Assembly (NCBI GenBank): GCA_003443635.1
Contig: CP031964.1
Span: forward strand, 1,086,321 to 1,150,320
DNA from: Flavobacteriaceae bacterium
Lineage (GTDB): Bacteria > Bacteroidota > Bacteroidia > Flavobacteriales > Flavobacteriaceae
Reading direction: 5' to 3'
Length of the DNA stretch: 64,000 bases
Below are positions 20,930 to 31,487 of the stretch, piece by piece (within the stretch, counting starts at the first letter, position 1; each line of letters begins with the position of its first letter). The translations under genes were made by a program, and so were the position numbers. The notes under the pieces were generated by a model. The model had not been told where the DNA came from and searched no databases. It saw nothing but the letters and a program-made list of their open reading frames with translations.

Positions 20930-21056
20930 TCTGAATTTATTTTTCAGAACCTTCATAAATAAAAAATAATTAAATAAGTATCACCGAGAGATTAACGATT
21001 ATCGAAGGATAAGCTTAAGACCTTAATTCATAGTCGCTCTCATAATAAATTTTAAA
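20930..21056 (+). promoter_or_regulatory. Putative leader region of rpsD
   Basis: The 127-nt gap is long for this operon. GAGAG (about 20984-20988) can pair with CTCTC (about 21037-21041) to close a loop containing TTAACGATTATCG and GGATAAGCTTAAGACC. S4 is the translational repressor of the alpha operon in enterobacteria and S4 leader RNAs are known in several phyla, so this is a candidate S4-binding leader. I cannot verify the fold. Confidence 0.4.
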
Positions 21057-21662
21057 ATGGCAAGATATACTGGTCCTAAAACTAAAATCGCACGTAAGTT
21101 TGGTGAAGCTATTTTTGGAGAAGATAAATCTTTTGAAAAAAGAAATTATCCTCCAGGGCAACACGGAAATAATAGAAGACGTGGAAAAAAATCTGAATAC
21201 GCAATTCAGTTACAAGAAAAGCAAAAAGCAAAATACACTTATGGTGTATTAGAGCGTCAATTCAGAAATATGTTTAAAAAAGCAACTGCTGCGCCTGGAA
21301 TTACAGGTGAAGTGTTGTTACAATTATGTGAATCTAGATTAGATAATGTTGTTTACAGAATGGGAGTTTCTCGTTCTAGAAGAGGAGCAAGACAATTAGT
21401 ATCTCACAGACATATTACCGTAAATGGTGAAATTGTAAATATCCCGTCTTACTCATTAAAAGCAGGAGATGTTGTTGCAGTTAGAGAAAAATCTAAATCA
21501 TTAGATGCTATCGAAACTGCATTAGCAAGCTCTAGTAATGTTTACGAATGGATTACTTGGAATAATGATACTAAGCAAGGAACATTTGTTTCTGTTCCTG
21601 CAAGAGTTCAAATTCCAGAAAACATTAATGAGCAATTCATAGTCGAATTATATTCTAAATAA
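21057..21662 (+). CDS. rpsD: 30S ribosomal protein S4
   Basis: uS4, a primary 16S rRNA binder. The 201-aa product starts [17 protein letters not shown], lacks the N-terminal zinc cysteines (C-minus type) and carries the S4 RNA-binding domain ([29 protein letters not shown]). Followed after 95 nt by rpoA. Confidence 0.99.
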   Translation: MARYTGPKTKIARKFGEAIFGEDKSFEKRNYPPGQHGNNRRRGKKSEYAIQLQEKQKAKYTYGVLERQFRNMFKKATAAPGITGEVLLQLCESRLDNVVYRMGVSRSRRGARQLVSHRHITVNGEIVNIPSYSLKAGDVVAVREKSKSLDAIETALASSSNVYEWITWNNDTKQGTFVSVPARVQIPENINEQFIVELYSK

Positions 21663-21757
21663 TAAACTAATCATATTGATATTTAGCCAAAGGATTTATT
21701 TGCCTTCTTCAAGCTTATAAATCGCGCAACTAAATAACAATTAAAACGAAGAAAAAT

Positions 21758-22750
21758 ATGGCAATTTTAAATTTTCAGAAGCCCGATAAAGTAATCATGA
21801 TCGATTCTACCGATTTTGAAGGTAAATTCGAATTTAGACCTTTAGAACCTGGTTATGGATTAACAGTGGGAAATGCTTTAAGAAGAGTCTTACTATCTTC
21901 TTTAGAAGGATTTGCGATTACATCGGTTAGAATTGAAGGTGTAGAGCATGAATTTTCTACGATTGCAGGTGTCGTTGAAGACGTTACAGAAATTATACTT
22001 AACTTAAAACAAGTACGTTTTAAGCGCCAAATAGATGAAATTGATAACGAATCTGTTTCAATTTCTATTTCTGGTCAGGATCAAATTACTGCTGGAGATT
22101 TTCAAAAATTTATTTCAGGATTCCAAGTACTAAATTCAGATTTAGTAATCTGTAACTTAGACCCTAAAGTAAATATTAATATGGAAATTACTATTGAAAA
22201 AGGAAGAGGTTATGTTCCTGCTGAAGAGAATAAAAAAGCAACAGCACCTATAGGAACAATCTTTACAGATTCAATTTATACACCTATTAAAAACGTTAAG
22301 TATAGTGTTGAGAATTATCGTGTAGAACAAAAAACGGATTACGAAAAATTAATTTTCGAAATCATTACAGATGGTTCTGTTAATCCTCAAGACGCATTAA
22401 CTGAAGCTGCAAAAATATTAATTCACCACTTCATGTTATTCTCTGATGAGCGTATCACATTAGAAGCAGATGAAATTGCACAAACTGAAACTTATGATGA
22501 AGAATCACTTCATATGAGACAGTTATTAAAAACTAAGCTTATAGATATGGACCTTTCTGTACGTGCGCTTAATTGCTTAAAAGCTGCAGAAGTAGATACA
22601 TTAGGAGACTTAGTATCATTTAATAAAAACGACTTAATGAAGTTCCGTAACTTCGGTAAAAAATCTTTAACAGAACTAGAAGAACTAGTAAATGTAAAAG
22701 GATTAAACTTCGGTATGGATTTAAGTAAATATAAACTAGATAAAGATTAA
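21758..22750 (+). CDS. rpoA: RNA polymerase subunit alpha
   Basis: Scaffold for RNA polymerase assembly and activator contact. The 330-aa product has the N-terminal dimerisation domain ([20 protein letters not shown]), a linker near residue 235-250, and the C-terminal domain that binds UP elements ([38 protein letters not shown]). Standard alpha-block position. Confidence 0.99.
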   Translation: MAILNFQKPDKVIMIDSTDFEGKFEFRPLEPGYGLTVGNALRRVLLSSLEGFAITSVRIEGVEHEFSTIAGVVEDVTEIILNLKQVRFKRQIDEIDNESVSISISGQDQITAGDFQKFISGFQVLNSDLVICNLDPKVNINMEITIEKGRGYVPAEENKKATAPIGTIFTDSIYTPIKNVKYSVENYRVEQKTDYEKLIFEIITDGSVNPQDALTEAAKILIHHFMLFSDERITLEADEIAQTETYDEESLHMRQLLKTKLIDMDLSVRALNCLKAAEVDTLGDLVSFNKNDLMKFRNFGKKSLTELEELVNVKGLNFGMDLSKYKLDKD

Positions 22751-22752
22751 TA

Positions 22753-22795
22753 CATCATATTTTGCTCCTCAATAATGAGTTGTAGCAAGATGATG
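22753..22795 (+). promoter_or_regulatory. Hairpin between rpoA and rplQ (possible leader)
   Basis: CATCAT (22753-22758) pairs with ATGATG (22790-22795), TTGCT (22762-22766) with AGCAA (22784-22788), and CTC with GAG further in. This three-step stem fills the 61-nt gap between rpoA and rplQ and has no T-run, so it is not a normal terminator. It could regulate L17 translation or be an mRNA processing site. Confidence 0.5.
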
Positions 22796-22811
22796 ATTAA
22801 AACAAAATGTC

Positions 22812-23285
22812 ATGAGACACGGAAAAAAAGTAAACCACTTAGGTAGAAAAACCGCTCACAGAAAAGCAATGTTAGCTAATATGGCTTGTTCTTTAATAGA
22901 ACACAAGCGTATTAACACTACCGTTGCTAAAGCAAAAGCGTTAAAACAATTTGTAGAGCCTTTAGTAACAAAATCTAAAGAAGATACTACACATAACAGA
23001 CGTATTGTATTTAGTCGTTTAAGACAAAAAGAAGCTGTAGCAGAATTGTTTAGAGATGTAGCTGCTAAAGTAGGTGATCGTCCAGGAGGTTATACAAGAA
23101 TTATTAAACTTGGAAATCGTTTAGGAGATAATGCTGATATGGCAATGATAGAATTAGTTGATTATAACGAAATCTATAATGCAGGTCAGAAAAAGAAAGC
23201 AACTACTCGTAGAAGTAGAAGAGGTGGTAGTAAAGCCGCTGCTGCTCCAGTTGCAGAAACTAAAGCTTCAAACGAAGAAGAATAA
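22812..23285 (+). CDS. rplQ: 50S ribosomal protein L17
   Basis: bL17, at the tunnel exit. The 157-aa product starts [20 protein letters not shown] and has ETKASNEEE-type acidic and alanine-rich C-terminal tail longer than in E. coli (127 aa), common in Bacteroidota. Last gene of the superoperon; a strong terminator follows. Confidence 0.98.
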   Translation: MRHGKKVNHLGRKTAHRKAMLANMACSLIEHKRINTTVAKAKALKQFVEPLVTKSKEDTTHNRRIVFSRLRQKEAVAELFRDVAAKVGDRPGGYTRIIKLGNRLGDNADMAMIELVDYNEIYNAGQKKKATTRRSRRGGSKAAAAPVAETKASNEEE

Positions 23286-23310
23286 ATGTTAATAAGCATT
23301 CATAAAATAC

Positions 23311-23342
23311 AAGGGTAAACTTTTTTAGTTTACCCTTTTTTT
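23311..23342 (+). terminator. Intrinsic terminator of the ribosomal superoperon
   Basis: AAGGGTAAACT (23311-23321) pairs perfectly with AGTTTACCCTT (23327-23337) around a TTTTT loop, followed by a T-run. It ends the transcription unit that starts before rpsL. Confidence 0.92.
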
Positions 23343-23375
23343 ATAGATTTTTGCAAAACTTTAAAAATTTAATTG

Positions 23376-25776
<2,401 letters not shown>

Positions 25777-25799
25777 ATTTTAAACTAGCATTATATAAG

Positions 25800-25837
25800 C
25801 GCCAATTATTAATTTTTTAATAATTGGCGTTTTTTAT
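25800..25837 (+). terminator. Intrinsic terminator after eno
   Basis: CGCCAATTATTAA (25800-25812) pairs exactly with TTAATAATTGGCG (25817-25829), TTTT loop, then TTTTTTATTT. The A-rich left flank is weak, so it mainly serves the carA-eno unit. Confidence 0.92.
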
Positions 25838-25907
25838 TTAGAGGTTATTAAAATGTAAATAAACCAAATCCCTTGTGGAGTTGCTTTATAAATCATTAGA
25901 TATTTCG

Positions 25908-25915
25908 TAATTTCG
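25908..25915 (+). promoter_or_regulatory. Probable -7 box of gltA
   Basis: TAATTTCG differs from TAnnTTTG in one base; a TTT at 25885-25887 lies 20 nt upstream as a weak -33. The same octamer TAATTTCG precedes mdh (59074-59081), which supports its use as a promoter element for TCA-cycle genes. Confidence 0.45.
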
Positions 25916-25961
25916 TAAAATCTCTTTCGACAAAGAATTCATACAAAAATACATTAAGATT

Positions 25962-27248
25962 ATGTCAGATAAAGCTACGTTAGAAGTTAACGGTCAAAAA
26001 TACGAGTTTCCATTATTTACAGGAACAGAAAATGAAGTTGCTATAGATGTAAAAACATTAAGAGGAGCAACCAATGGAGTTACAACCATTGATCCAGGTT
26101 ATAAAAACACAGGATCTTGTTTAAGTGATATTACATTTCTAGATGGAGAGAAAGGAATCTTAAGATATAGAGGATATTCAATTGAAGAACTCGCAGAAAA
26201 AGCAAGTTTTTTAGAAGTAGTTTATTTATTAATATTCGGAGAGCTTCCAACTAAAGAGCAGTTAGATAAATTTCATTCAGATATTAAATCAAAATCTGTA
26301 GTAGATGACGATGTAAAGAAAATATTGGATGCATTTCCAAAGTCGGCACATCCAATGGGTGTATTGTCTTCATTAACAAGTGCTTTAACGGCATTTAATC
26401 CTACTTCAGTAAATGTTGATTCTGAAGAGGAAATGTACAATGCAATTATAAAAATACTAGGGAAATTCCCAGTATTGGTAGCTTGGACATTACGGAAAAA
26501 AGAAGGGTTACCACTAGATTATGGAGATAATAGCTTAGACTATGTAGAGAATGTTTTAAAAATGATGTTCTGCAAGCCAAACGAAAGTTATGTTCAAAAT
26601 CAAATCGTGGTAGATGCATTAAATAAATTACTAATTCTTCATGCAGATCACGAACAAAACTGTTCTACATCTACTGTTAGAATTGTAGGCTCATCACATG
26701 CTGGATTGTTCGCATCGCTATCAGCAGGTATTTCAGCACTTTGGGGACCACTTCATGGTGGTGCTAATCAAGCAGTTTTAGAAATGCTGGAAGCTATAAA
26801 AGAAGATGGAGGAGATACTAAAAAGTATATGGGTAAAGCCAAAGATAAAGAAGATCCTTTTCGTTTAATGGGCTTTGGACATCGCGTATATAAAAACTTT
26901 GATCCACGTGCAAAAATCATAAAAGTAGCTGCAGACGAAGTATTAGAAGATTTAGGTGTAGAAGATCCAATTTTAGAGATTGCTAAAGGCTTAGAGCAAG
27001 AAGCACTTAGAGACCCGTATTTTGTAGATCGTAAACTATATCCTAATGTAGATTTTTATTCAGGTATTATTTACAGAGCGATGGGTATTCCTGTAGAAAT
27101 GTTTACTGTAATGTTTGCTTTAGGGCGCTTACCAGGTTGGATTGCACAATGGAGAGAAATGCGTTTACGTAAAGAACCTATTGGTCGACCAAGACAAATA
27201 TATACAGGAGAAAACTTAAGAACTTTTGTTCCTGTAGAGAAAAGATAA
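25962..27248 (+). CDS. gltA: Citrate synthase
   Basis: Condenses oxaloacetate and acetyl-CoA to citrate. The 428-aa product is the type II form with an N-terminal beta-domain (LEVNGQKYEFPLFTGTENE). Active-site segments HADHEQNCSTSTVR, LWGPLHGGANQAV, GFGHRVYKNFDPR (catalytic His) and VDFYSGI (catalytic Asp) are all present. Monocistronic between two terminators. Confidence 0.98.
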   Translation: MSDKATLEVNGQKYEFPLFTGTENEVAIDVKTLRGATNGVTTIDPGYKNTGSCLSDITFLDGEKGILRYRGYSIEELAEKASFLEVVYLLIFGELPTKEQLDKFHSDIKSKSVVDDDVKKILDAFPKSAHPMGVLSSLTSALTAFNPTSVNVDSEEEMYNAIIKILGKFPVLVAWTLRKKEGLPLDYGDNSLDYVENVLKMMFCKPNESYVQNQIVVDALNKLLILHADHEQNCSTSTVRIVGSSHAGLFASLSAGISALWGPLHGGANQAVLEMLEAIKEDGGDTKKYMGKAKDKEDPFRLMGFGHRVYKNFDPRAKIIKVAADEVLEDLGVEDPILEIAKGLEQEALRDPYFVDRKLYPNVDFYSGIIYRAMGIPVEMFTVMFALGRLPGWIAQWREMRLRKEPIGRPRQIYTGENLRTFVPVEKR

Positions 27249-27270
27249 TTTTTAAATTATATAAATTAAT

Positions 27271-27319
27271 GCCATTTGGAAAATGCTTATTTTTAGCAAA
27301 ATTCTAAATGGCTTTTTTG
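27271..27319 (+). terminator. Intrinsic terminator after gltA
   Basis: GCCATTTGGA (27271-27280) pairs with TCTAAATGGC (27303-27312) with one G-U, and TGCT/AGCA extends the stem inside; six T follow. It lies just 12 nt before the next ATG, so the arginase gene depends on readthrough or on a promoter inside this segment. Confidence 0.85.
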
Positions 27320-27330
27320 TTTTATAAGAA

Positions 27331-28290
27331 ATGAAAGAAATAAAAATAATAAAAAACAGATCGGATATAGGGGCAGGAACCAGAGGATCAGATATGGGAA
27401 TTGATGCTATCGAAATTGCTGCAATTAACATCAATAATAATTATTTTTCACGTTTTAATTTTGAAGATGTCGAAACCGAAAACGAATCTATTTATAATAA
27501 AGTAAACAACTCATTTGCAAAGCGAATTGAGCATGTGTTTAATCAATGTTTACGAGTATCTAATGTAGTAGAACGTAATTTAAACGAAGGTGTTTTTCCG
27601 TTAGTAATCTCAGGAGACCATTCTTCAGCGTTAGGCACTTTAAGTGGTATAAAAGCAGCAAATCCAGATAAGCGAATAGGAGCAGTTTGGATTGACGCAC
27701 ATGCAGATTTGCATTCACCTTATACATCTCCCTCAGGGAATATTCATGGTATGCCATTGGCAGCAGCACTTGGCGACGATAATCTGAGTTGTCAGATTAA
27801 TGAAGTTACTGGTGATACTAATACCTATTGGGAAGCTATAAAAAATATTGGTATTGATGGCCCTAAAATACACTCAGACGATTTAGTGTTTTTTGGAGTA
27901 CGTGATACAGAAGCACCGGAAGATAAGCAGATAGAGAAATTGAACATCAAAAATTATCGTGTTGACGAAGTTCGTTATAGAGGGTTAGAAGTAGCTGTAA
28001 ATGAAGCGATAGATAAGCTGAAAGATTGCGATATGATTTATATATCTTTTGATGTAGATAGTATGGATTGTGATTTAATTTCTTACGGTACAGGAACACC
28101 GGTTGCTAAAGGCTTTGATCAATACGAGGCGATGCAGATTATCAATAAATTGATAGAAACCAAAAAAGTAACTTGTTTAGAGTTTGTGGAAGTCAATCCG
28201 TTATTAGATACTAAAGGCAATAAAATGGCAGAAACAGCTTTTGAAGTTTTGGATAATGTCACCAGTACGTTGCAAGAAACATTAAATTAA
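27331..28290 (+). CDS. Arginase-family ureohydrolase (arginase)
   Basis: Predicted to hydrolyse arginine to ornithine and urea with a binuclear manganese centre. The 319-aa product has the metal ligands: His in SGDHSS (about residue 96), DAHADLH (about 122-128) and DVDSMD (about 238-243). The SGNIHGMP loop near 135 is typical of arginases rather than agmatinases or formimidoylglutamases. It lies downstream of gltA, an arrangement I recall from other Flavobacteriaceae. The accessory region starts directly after its 3' end. A degenerate copy of its last 25 codons lies at 35500-35577. Confidence 0.88.
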   Translation: MKEIKIIKNRSDIGAGTRGSDMGIDAIEIAAININNNYFSRFNFEDVETENESIYNKVNNSFAKRIEHVFNQCLRVSNVVERNLNEGVFPLVISGDHSSALGTLSGIKAANPDKRIGAVWIDAHADLHSPYTSPSGNIHGMPLAAALGDDNLSCQINEVTGDTNTYWEAIKNIGIDGPKIHSDDLVFFGVRDTEAPEDKQIEKLNIKNYRVDEVRYRGLEVAVNEAIDKLKDCDMIYISFDVDSMDCDLISYGTGTPVAKGFDQYEAMQIINKLIETKKVTCLEFVEVNPLLDTKGNKMAETAFEVLDNVTSTLQETLN

Positions 28291-28363
28291 TATAACTTCA
28301 ATGATTAACTAAAACTAAAATATTTTAGCTGATTAATAAATAACACGTAACATCATCAAAGCA

Positions 28364-28426
28364 AAAAAGCAGTCTTAACAGGCTGCTTTTTGTTTTTTAT
28401 GTAGTTGGAATGCTCTGTGAGCTTGG
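28364..28426. repeat. Terminator-containing direct repeat, copy 1
   Basis: GCAGTC-ttaaca-GGCTGC with flanking A5 and T5 forms an intrinsic terminator (about 28364-28394). The next 30 nt contain TGGAATGCTCTGtgAGCTT. Nearly the same terminator and tail recur at 31314-31378, and the terminator alone recurs at 29933-29962. The tail itself folds (GCTC/GAGC). Confidence 0.75.
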
Positions 28427-28460
28427 GATTAATTTGTTACTTTAGTGCACATACAAAAAT

Positions 28461-28486
28461 ATATAGTTACCAGTAAGGAACTATAT
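28461..28486 (+). other. Hairpin upstream of the Crp-like gene
   Basis: ATATAGTT (28461-28468) pairs with AACTATAT (28479-28486) and CC pairs with GG inside, an 8+2 bp stem. It is followed by GCGTTAGCAAAT (28491-28502), similar to the GTT-type junctions seen before other genes of the accessory region. Confidence 0.5.
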
Positions 28487-28541
28487 AAATGCGTTAGCAA
28501 ATATTAAAAATAAAATTAGTCAAGTAATAGTATTCTTGAAA

Positions 28542-29147
28542 ATGAATAAACATCATATATACATAAAGCCAGAAATTTTAGCTTTAAAGTTAAAGACGAT
28601 ATTTGACCCCTACTTTGTAAGAGGTTTAGAGAATTGGAAAAAATTCGCAGCATTAGGTGACGTTGTTTATTACCCTAAAGGAACTATTCTTAAAAAACCA
28701 TATCAAGTTGAAAAATACTATTCTATTATACTTGAAGGAAGTGGAAGTATTCAACTTTGGAATGAAAATAATTATAAATGCTTGGATTTAACATATGACC
28801 TTGAAAAATTTGGAGATTATACATCTTTTATCACTCGACAGTCTACTCCTCTAGAAACCATATTACTTGAAGATTCTAAATTATTTCAAATTCCATATTA
28901 TAATTTTCAAAAAATGCTAAGTGAGTCACCTGTTGGAGAAAAAATAACGAGAATAATGACAGAAGTTTTTCTAATTGAAAAGCAACAACAGCAAATAAAC
29001 CTACTCACTAAAACTGCATCTGAAAGATTTTTAGAATTAAAAGAACAAGTACCTAACTTATTAAACCGAACTCCAAAAAAAAGTATTGCTTCTTATTTAG
29101 GGATTACTCCACAAAGTTTGAGTAGAATTACTAAAACTTTGATTTGA
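28542..29147 (+). CDS. Crp/Fnr-family transcriptional regulator
   Basis: A 201-aa protein from ATG 28542 (MNKHHIYIKPEILALK); a TTG two codons earlier is less likely. The N-terminal half is a cyclic-nucleotide-binding-type beta-barrel (LGDVVYYPKGTILKKP, YYSIILEGSGSIQLW). The C-terminus has a helix-turn-helix (SIASYLGITPQSLSRITKTL). This resembles Bacteroidota Crp-like regulators whose ligand is mostly unknown. It is followed after 72 nt by a CPBP protease gene, its possible target. Confidence 0.85.
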   Translation: MNKHHIYIKPEILALKLKTIFDPYFVRGLENWKKFAALGDVVYYPKGTILKKPYQVEKYYSIILEGSGSIQLWNENNYKCLDLTYDLEKFGDYTSFITRQSTPLETILLEDSKLFQIPYYNFQKMLSESPVGEKITRIMTEVFLIEKQQQQINLLTKTASERFLELKEQVPNLLNRTPKKSIASYLGITPQSLSRITKTLI

Positions 29148-29219
29148 TTTATCATATGGTAAGTTGTATTATATTTATTTTTTCAACTTTTGCATAATAA
29201 ATTACTTAATCTATTTATT

Positions 29220-29915
29220 ATGCAAGAAAAATCTACACTTCAAAAATCTAAAGAATTTCTTATTATCATTGGGTTTCCAATATTATATATATTATTCTGT
29301 GCTTCTCCATTTGCTTTAAAACTTTTTGATTCACATCAATCTAATTATTATATTCCCGTATGGAGTATAATAATTGCTTTACATTGGATTTCTGTATACG
29401 CTGTATATGTTGTTTTAAAAGAACAAGGAAAAACCTTTAAGGACATAGGTTATAAATTATCAAAAAAAGGAACTATTATTTTCATCTCTTGCTTTATTCT
29501 AGTTTCTTTAATTGTTTTTGGGTTTACAGAATTCACATTGGATGGTGTAGTTATAAATGATTCTAAATTGAATAAATTACCTAGTTTAATACCTAAAACA
29601 ACTATAGAAAGACTCTTTTTTATGTTACTAGTTTTTTCTACAGGTTTTTGTGAAGAAATAGTATATAGAGGTTTTGCTATTAATGTACTTCAAAAAGTTG
29701 GAATAAATAAATGGATTGCTTTAGTAATTGCCGCAGTTATTTTTGTTGGCATACACGGTTATCAAGGCTATTCAAACAGATTTATTTTTCTTGTTACTGG
29801 TGGAATTGTATTTGGTACTATCTTTATTGTTAGTAAGAGATTAATACCTTCTATTATTTTACATTTATTAATTAACTTAACCTCTATGATGGCTATCCTT
29901 CAATTAGTCAATTAG
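29220..29915 (+). CDS. CPBP-family intramembrane glutamic protease (CAAX protease-like)
   Basis: A multi-spanning membrane protein, 231 aa from ATG 29220 (MQEKSTLQKSKEF). A TTG start ten codons upstream is possible but less likely. It carries the CPBP/Abi motif 1 EExxxR (FCEEIVYRGF) and motif 2 with histidine (FVGIHGYQGY), the glutamate-type active site of type II CAAX prenyl proteases such as MmRce1. Bacterial members can act in bacteriocin immunity or envelope processing; substrate unknown. It lies between two copies of the repeated terminator. Confidence 0.87.
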   Translation: MQEKSTLQKSKEFLIIIGFPILYILFCASPFALKLFDSHQSNYYIPVWSIIIALHWISVYAVYVVLKEQGKTFKDIGYKLSKKGTIIFISCFILVSLIVFGFTEFTLDGVVINDSKLNKLPSLIPKTTIERLFFMLLVFSTGFCEEIVYRGFAINVLQKVGINKWIALVIAAVIFVGIHGYQGYSNRFIFLVTGGIVFGTIFIVSKRLIPSIILHLLINLTSMMAILQLVN

Positions 29916-29932
29916 AAATCTAAGAAACAATC

Positions 29933-29962
29933 AAGCAGTCTTAATAGGCTGCTTTTTTGTTT
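29933..29962 (+). terminator. Intrinsic terminator, copy 2 of the repeated type
   Basis: AAGCAGTC-ttaata-GGCTGCTT followed by TTTTGTTT. The stem and loop are almost identical to the terminator at 28364-28394 (loop ttaaca) and similar to that at 31314-31341. Confidence 0.85.
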
Positions 29963-30074
29963 AAATAATTGAATTAAACACTTTACTTATAAATTCATCG
30001 TATTCACTCAAAATAAATTTTAGCATAGATTTTGATAAATTACTTTAGTATCAAATAAACTAACATTAAACATT

Positions 30075-30989
30075 ATGCTAAAAAGATTGATAATCCTAAC
30101 TATTGTAACTTTTCAATTCAATTACATTTATTCTAATCAGATTGATAATTTAAATAATACAGAAGAAGTATTACAATTTGTAAAATCATTTAATAAAGAT
30201 TTCATTAACGATAAGTATGCAGAATTTCAAATCAGATCTACAAAAGAAATTTCTAAAGATTTAAATTGTGGAGGATTATTCAACAAGTGGAGTATCAAAA
30301 ATTGGGAAAAAATAGATCTAAATAATGATAATTTGACAGATTTAATTGTAATAGGTTATTTGTATGATTACTTTACAATTGCAATTATAGATAAAAATCA
30401 AGGAGACTATAAAATACATAGGATAAATAAGAACCCTTTTGAAAAGTGTGAGCTTGTAAAACCAATAAAAGTTGAAGGTGAAAACCAGTTAAAAATTTTC
30501 CATAAAAAATATACACAAACAGGACTCTTTGAATTCGATTCTAAAAATTTAATTGATACGTTAAGCTTTAAGTATGATGATATATTAGAATTAAATGATG
30601 TTTTAGAAAATTATAATATTAAATCTATACAGCTAAAAACCAGTTACTGTTTTGGTTCTTGCCCTGTATTTACATTAAAAATGTATAAAAATGGTAATGT
30701 AGAATATAAAGGAGAAGAGTATGTTGATTATAAAGGTGAGTACAAAACTAAATTTCCAATCAAAAGATTTAATACACTAGCTGCAATCTTAAATTACATA
30801 AGAGTCAAAGAACTAAAAGACACCTATGCTGTTACTTGGACTGATGATCAAACTGCTTTTTTGGAAATAGAATTTAAAAATGGAGAGGTCAAGAAAATAA
30901 AAGATTATGGTTTACAAGGAACTTATGGCTTAAGAACTATTTATAATAAGATGATTGAAATAGGAACTAAGACAAAATGGAAAAAATGA
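30075..30989 (+). CDS. Secreted protein with DUF6438-like C-terminal domain
   Basis: A 304-aa protein with an N-terminal signal peptide (ends near IYSNQ). Residues about 20-170 are an unassigned domain with a CGG..NKW segment. From about residue 185 the pattern KTSYCFGSCPVFTLKMYKNG followed by GEYK, a central helix and a final beta-turn region matches the DUF6438 family, whose hallmark is the CxxxCPxY/F motif. Function unknown; periplasmic or exported. It lies between terminator copies 2 and 3 with one small gene downstream. Confidence 0.75.
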   Translation: MLKRLIILTIVTFQFNYIYSNQIDNLNNTEEVLQFVKSFNKDFINDKYAEFQIRSTKEISKDLNCGGLFNKWSIKNWEKIDLNNDNLTDLIVIGYLYDYFTIAIIDKNQGDYKIHRINKNPFEKCELVKPIKVEGENQLKIFHKKYTQTGLFEFDSKNLIDTLSFKYDDILELNDVLENYNIKSIQLKTSYCFGSCPVFTLKMYKNGNVEYKGEEYVDYKGEYKTKFPIKRFNTLAAILNYIRVKELKDTYAVTWTDDQTAFLEIEFKNGEVKKIKDYGLQGTYGLRTIYNKMIEIGTKTKWKK

Positions 30990-31032
30990 CGATAAGAATA
31001 TCTATTTTTGATGATTTTATATAAAAAGTTAA

Positions 31033-31287
31033 ATGAAAGTATTAGACAGACATAATATTAATAAGCTAAGTAAAATCTTGTATAATAGTAATATCATGCT
31101 CTCTGGAGATAGTCAATCATTTATTAAAATCAGTGAAAAACTCATTCTCAATCTACAAAATGAATATGATAAAGATAAATTAAGAAGAGTTATAGAAAGC
31201 GATTTAACGTCAACATATGGATTAGAAATTGAAGAAGATAAAATTCGTGAAATAACTAAAAAAGTTTATTCATGGTATCATAATTAA
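31033..31287 (+). CDS. Small hypothetical protein, 84 aa
   Basis: An 84-aa, charged and mostly helical protein (LKKLSKIL-type N-terminal helix, EEDKIREITKKVYSWYHN C-terminus). No signal peptide or membrane segment and no family recognised. It lies 43 nt after the DUF6438 gene and right before terminator copy 3. ATG start and codon use fit the neighbourhood, so it is probably real. Confidence 0.6.
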   Translation: MKVLDRHNINKLSKILYNSNIMLSGDSQSFIKISEKLILNLQNEYDKDKLRRVIESDLTSTYGLEIEEDKIREITKKVYSWYHN

Positions 31288-31313
31288 ACTCTAATCATAT
31301 TAATATACCTCTG

Positions 31314-31378
31314 AAGAGCAGTCTAACAAGCTGCTTTTTTTGTATAAATATGTAAATGGAAATGCTCTGGCGAGCTTA
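31314..31378. repeat. Terminator-containing direct repeat, copy 3
   Basis: AGAGCAGTCTAACAAGCTGC plus seven T forms a terminator. The tail TGGAAATGCTCTGgcgAGCTT (from about 31357) corresponds to the tail of the copy at 28364-28426, including the small GCTC/GAGC stem. Copies 1 and 3 frame 2.9 kb with four genes. Confidence 0.72.
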
Positions 31379-31487
31379 CTTTTCATTAAATAGTTGTTAT
31401 GTATATCTTAAAAAAAATAATCACACCACGTTAATCAGTATATTTGATTATATATTAATTGGTTTTATAAATCATATAGCATTCAAA

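Noticed and set aside
31356-31487. 44-codon N-terminal extension of the GH113-like gene
   Set aside because: It is encoded by the terminator-repeat tail; the lipoprotein signal begins at ATG 31488.
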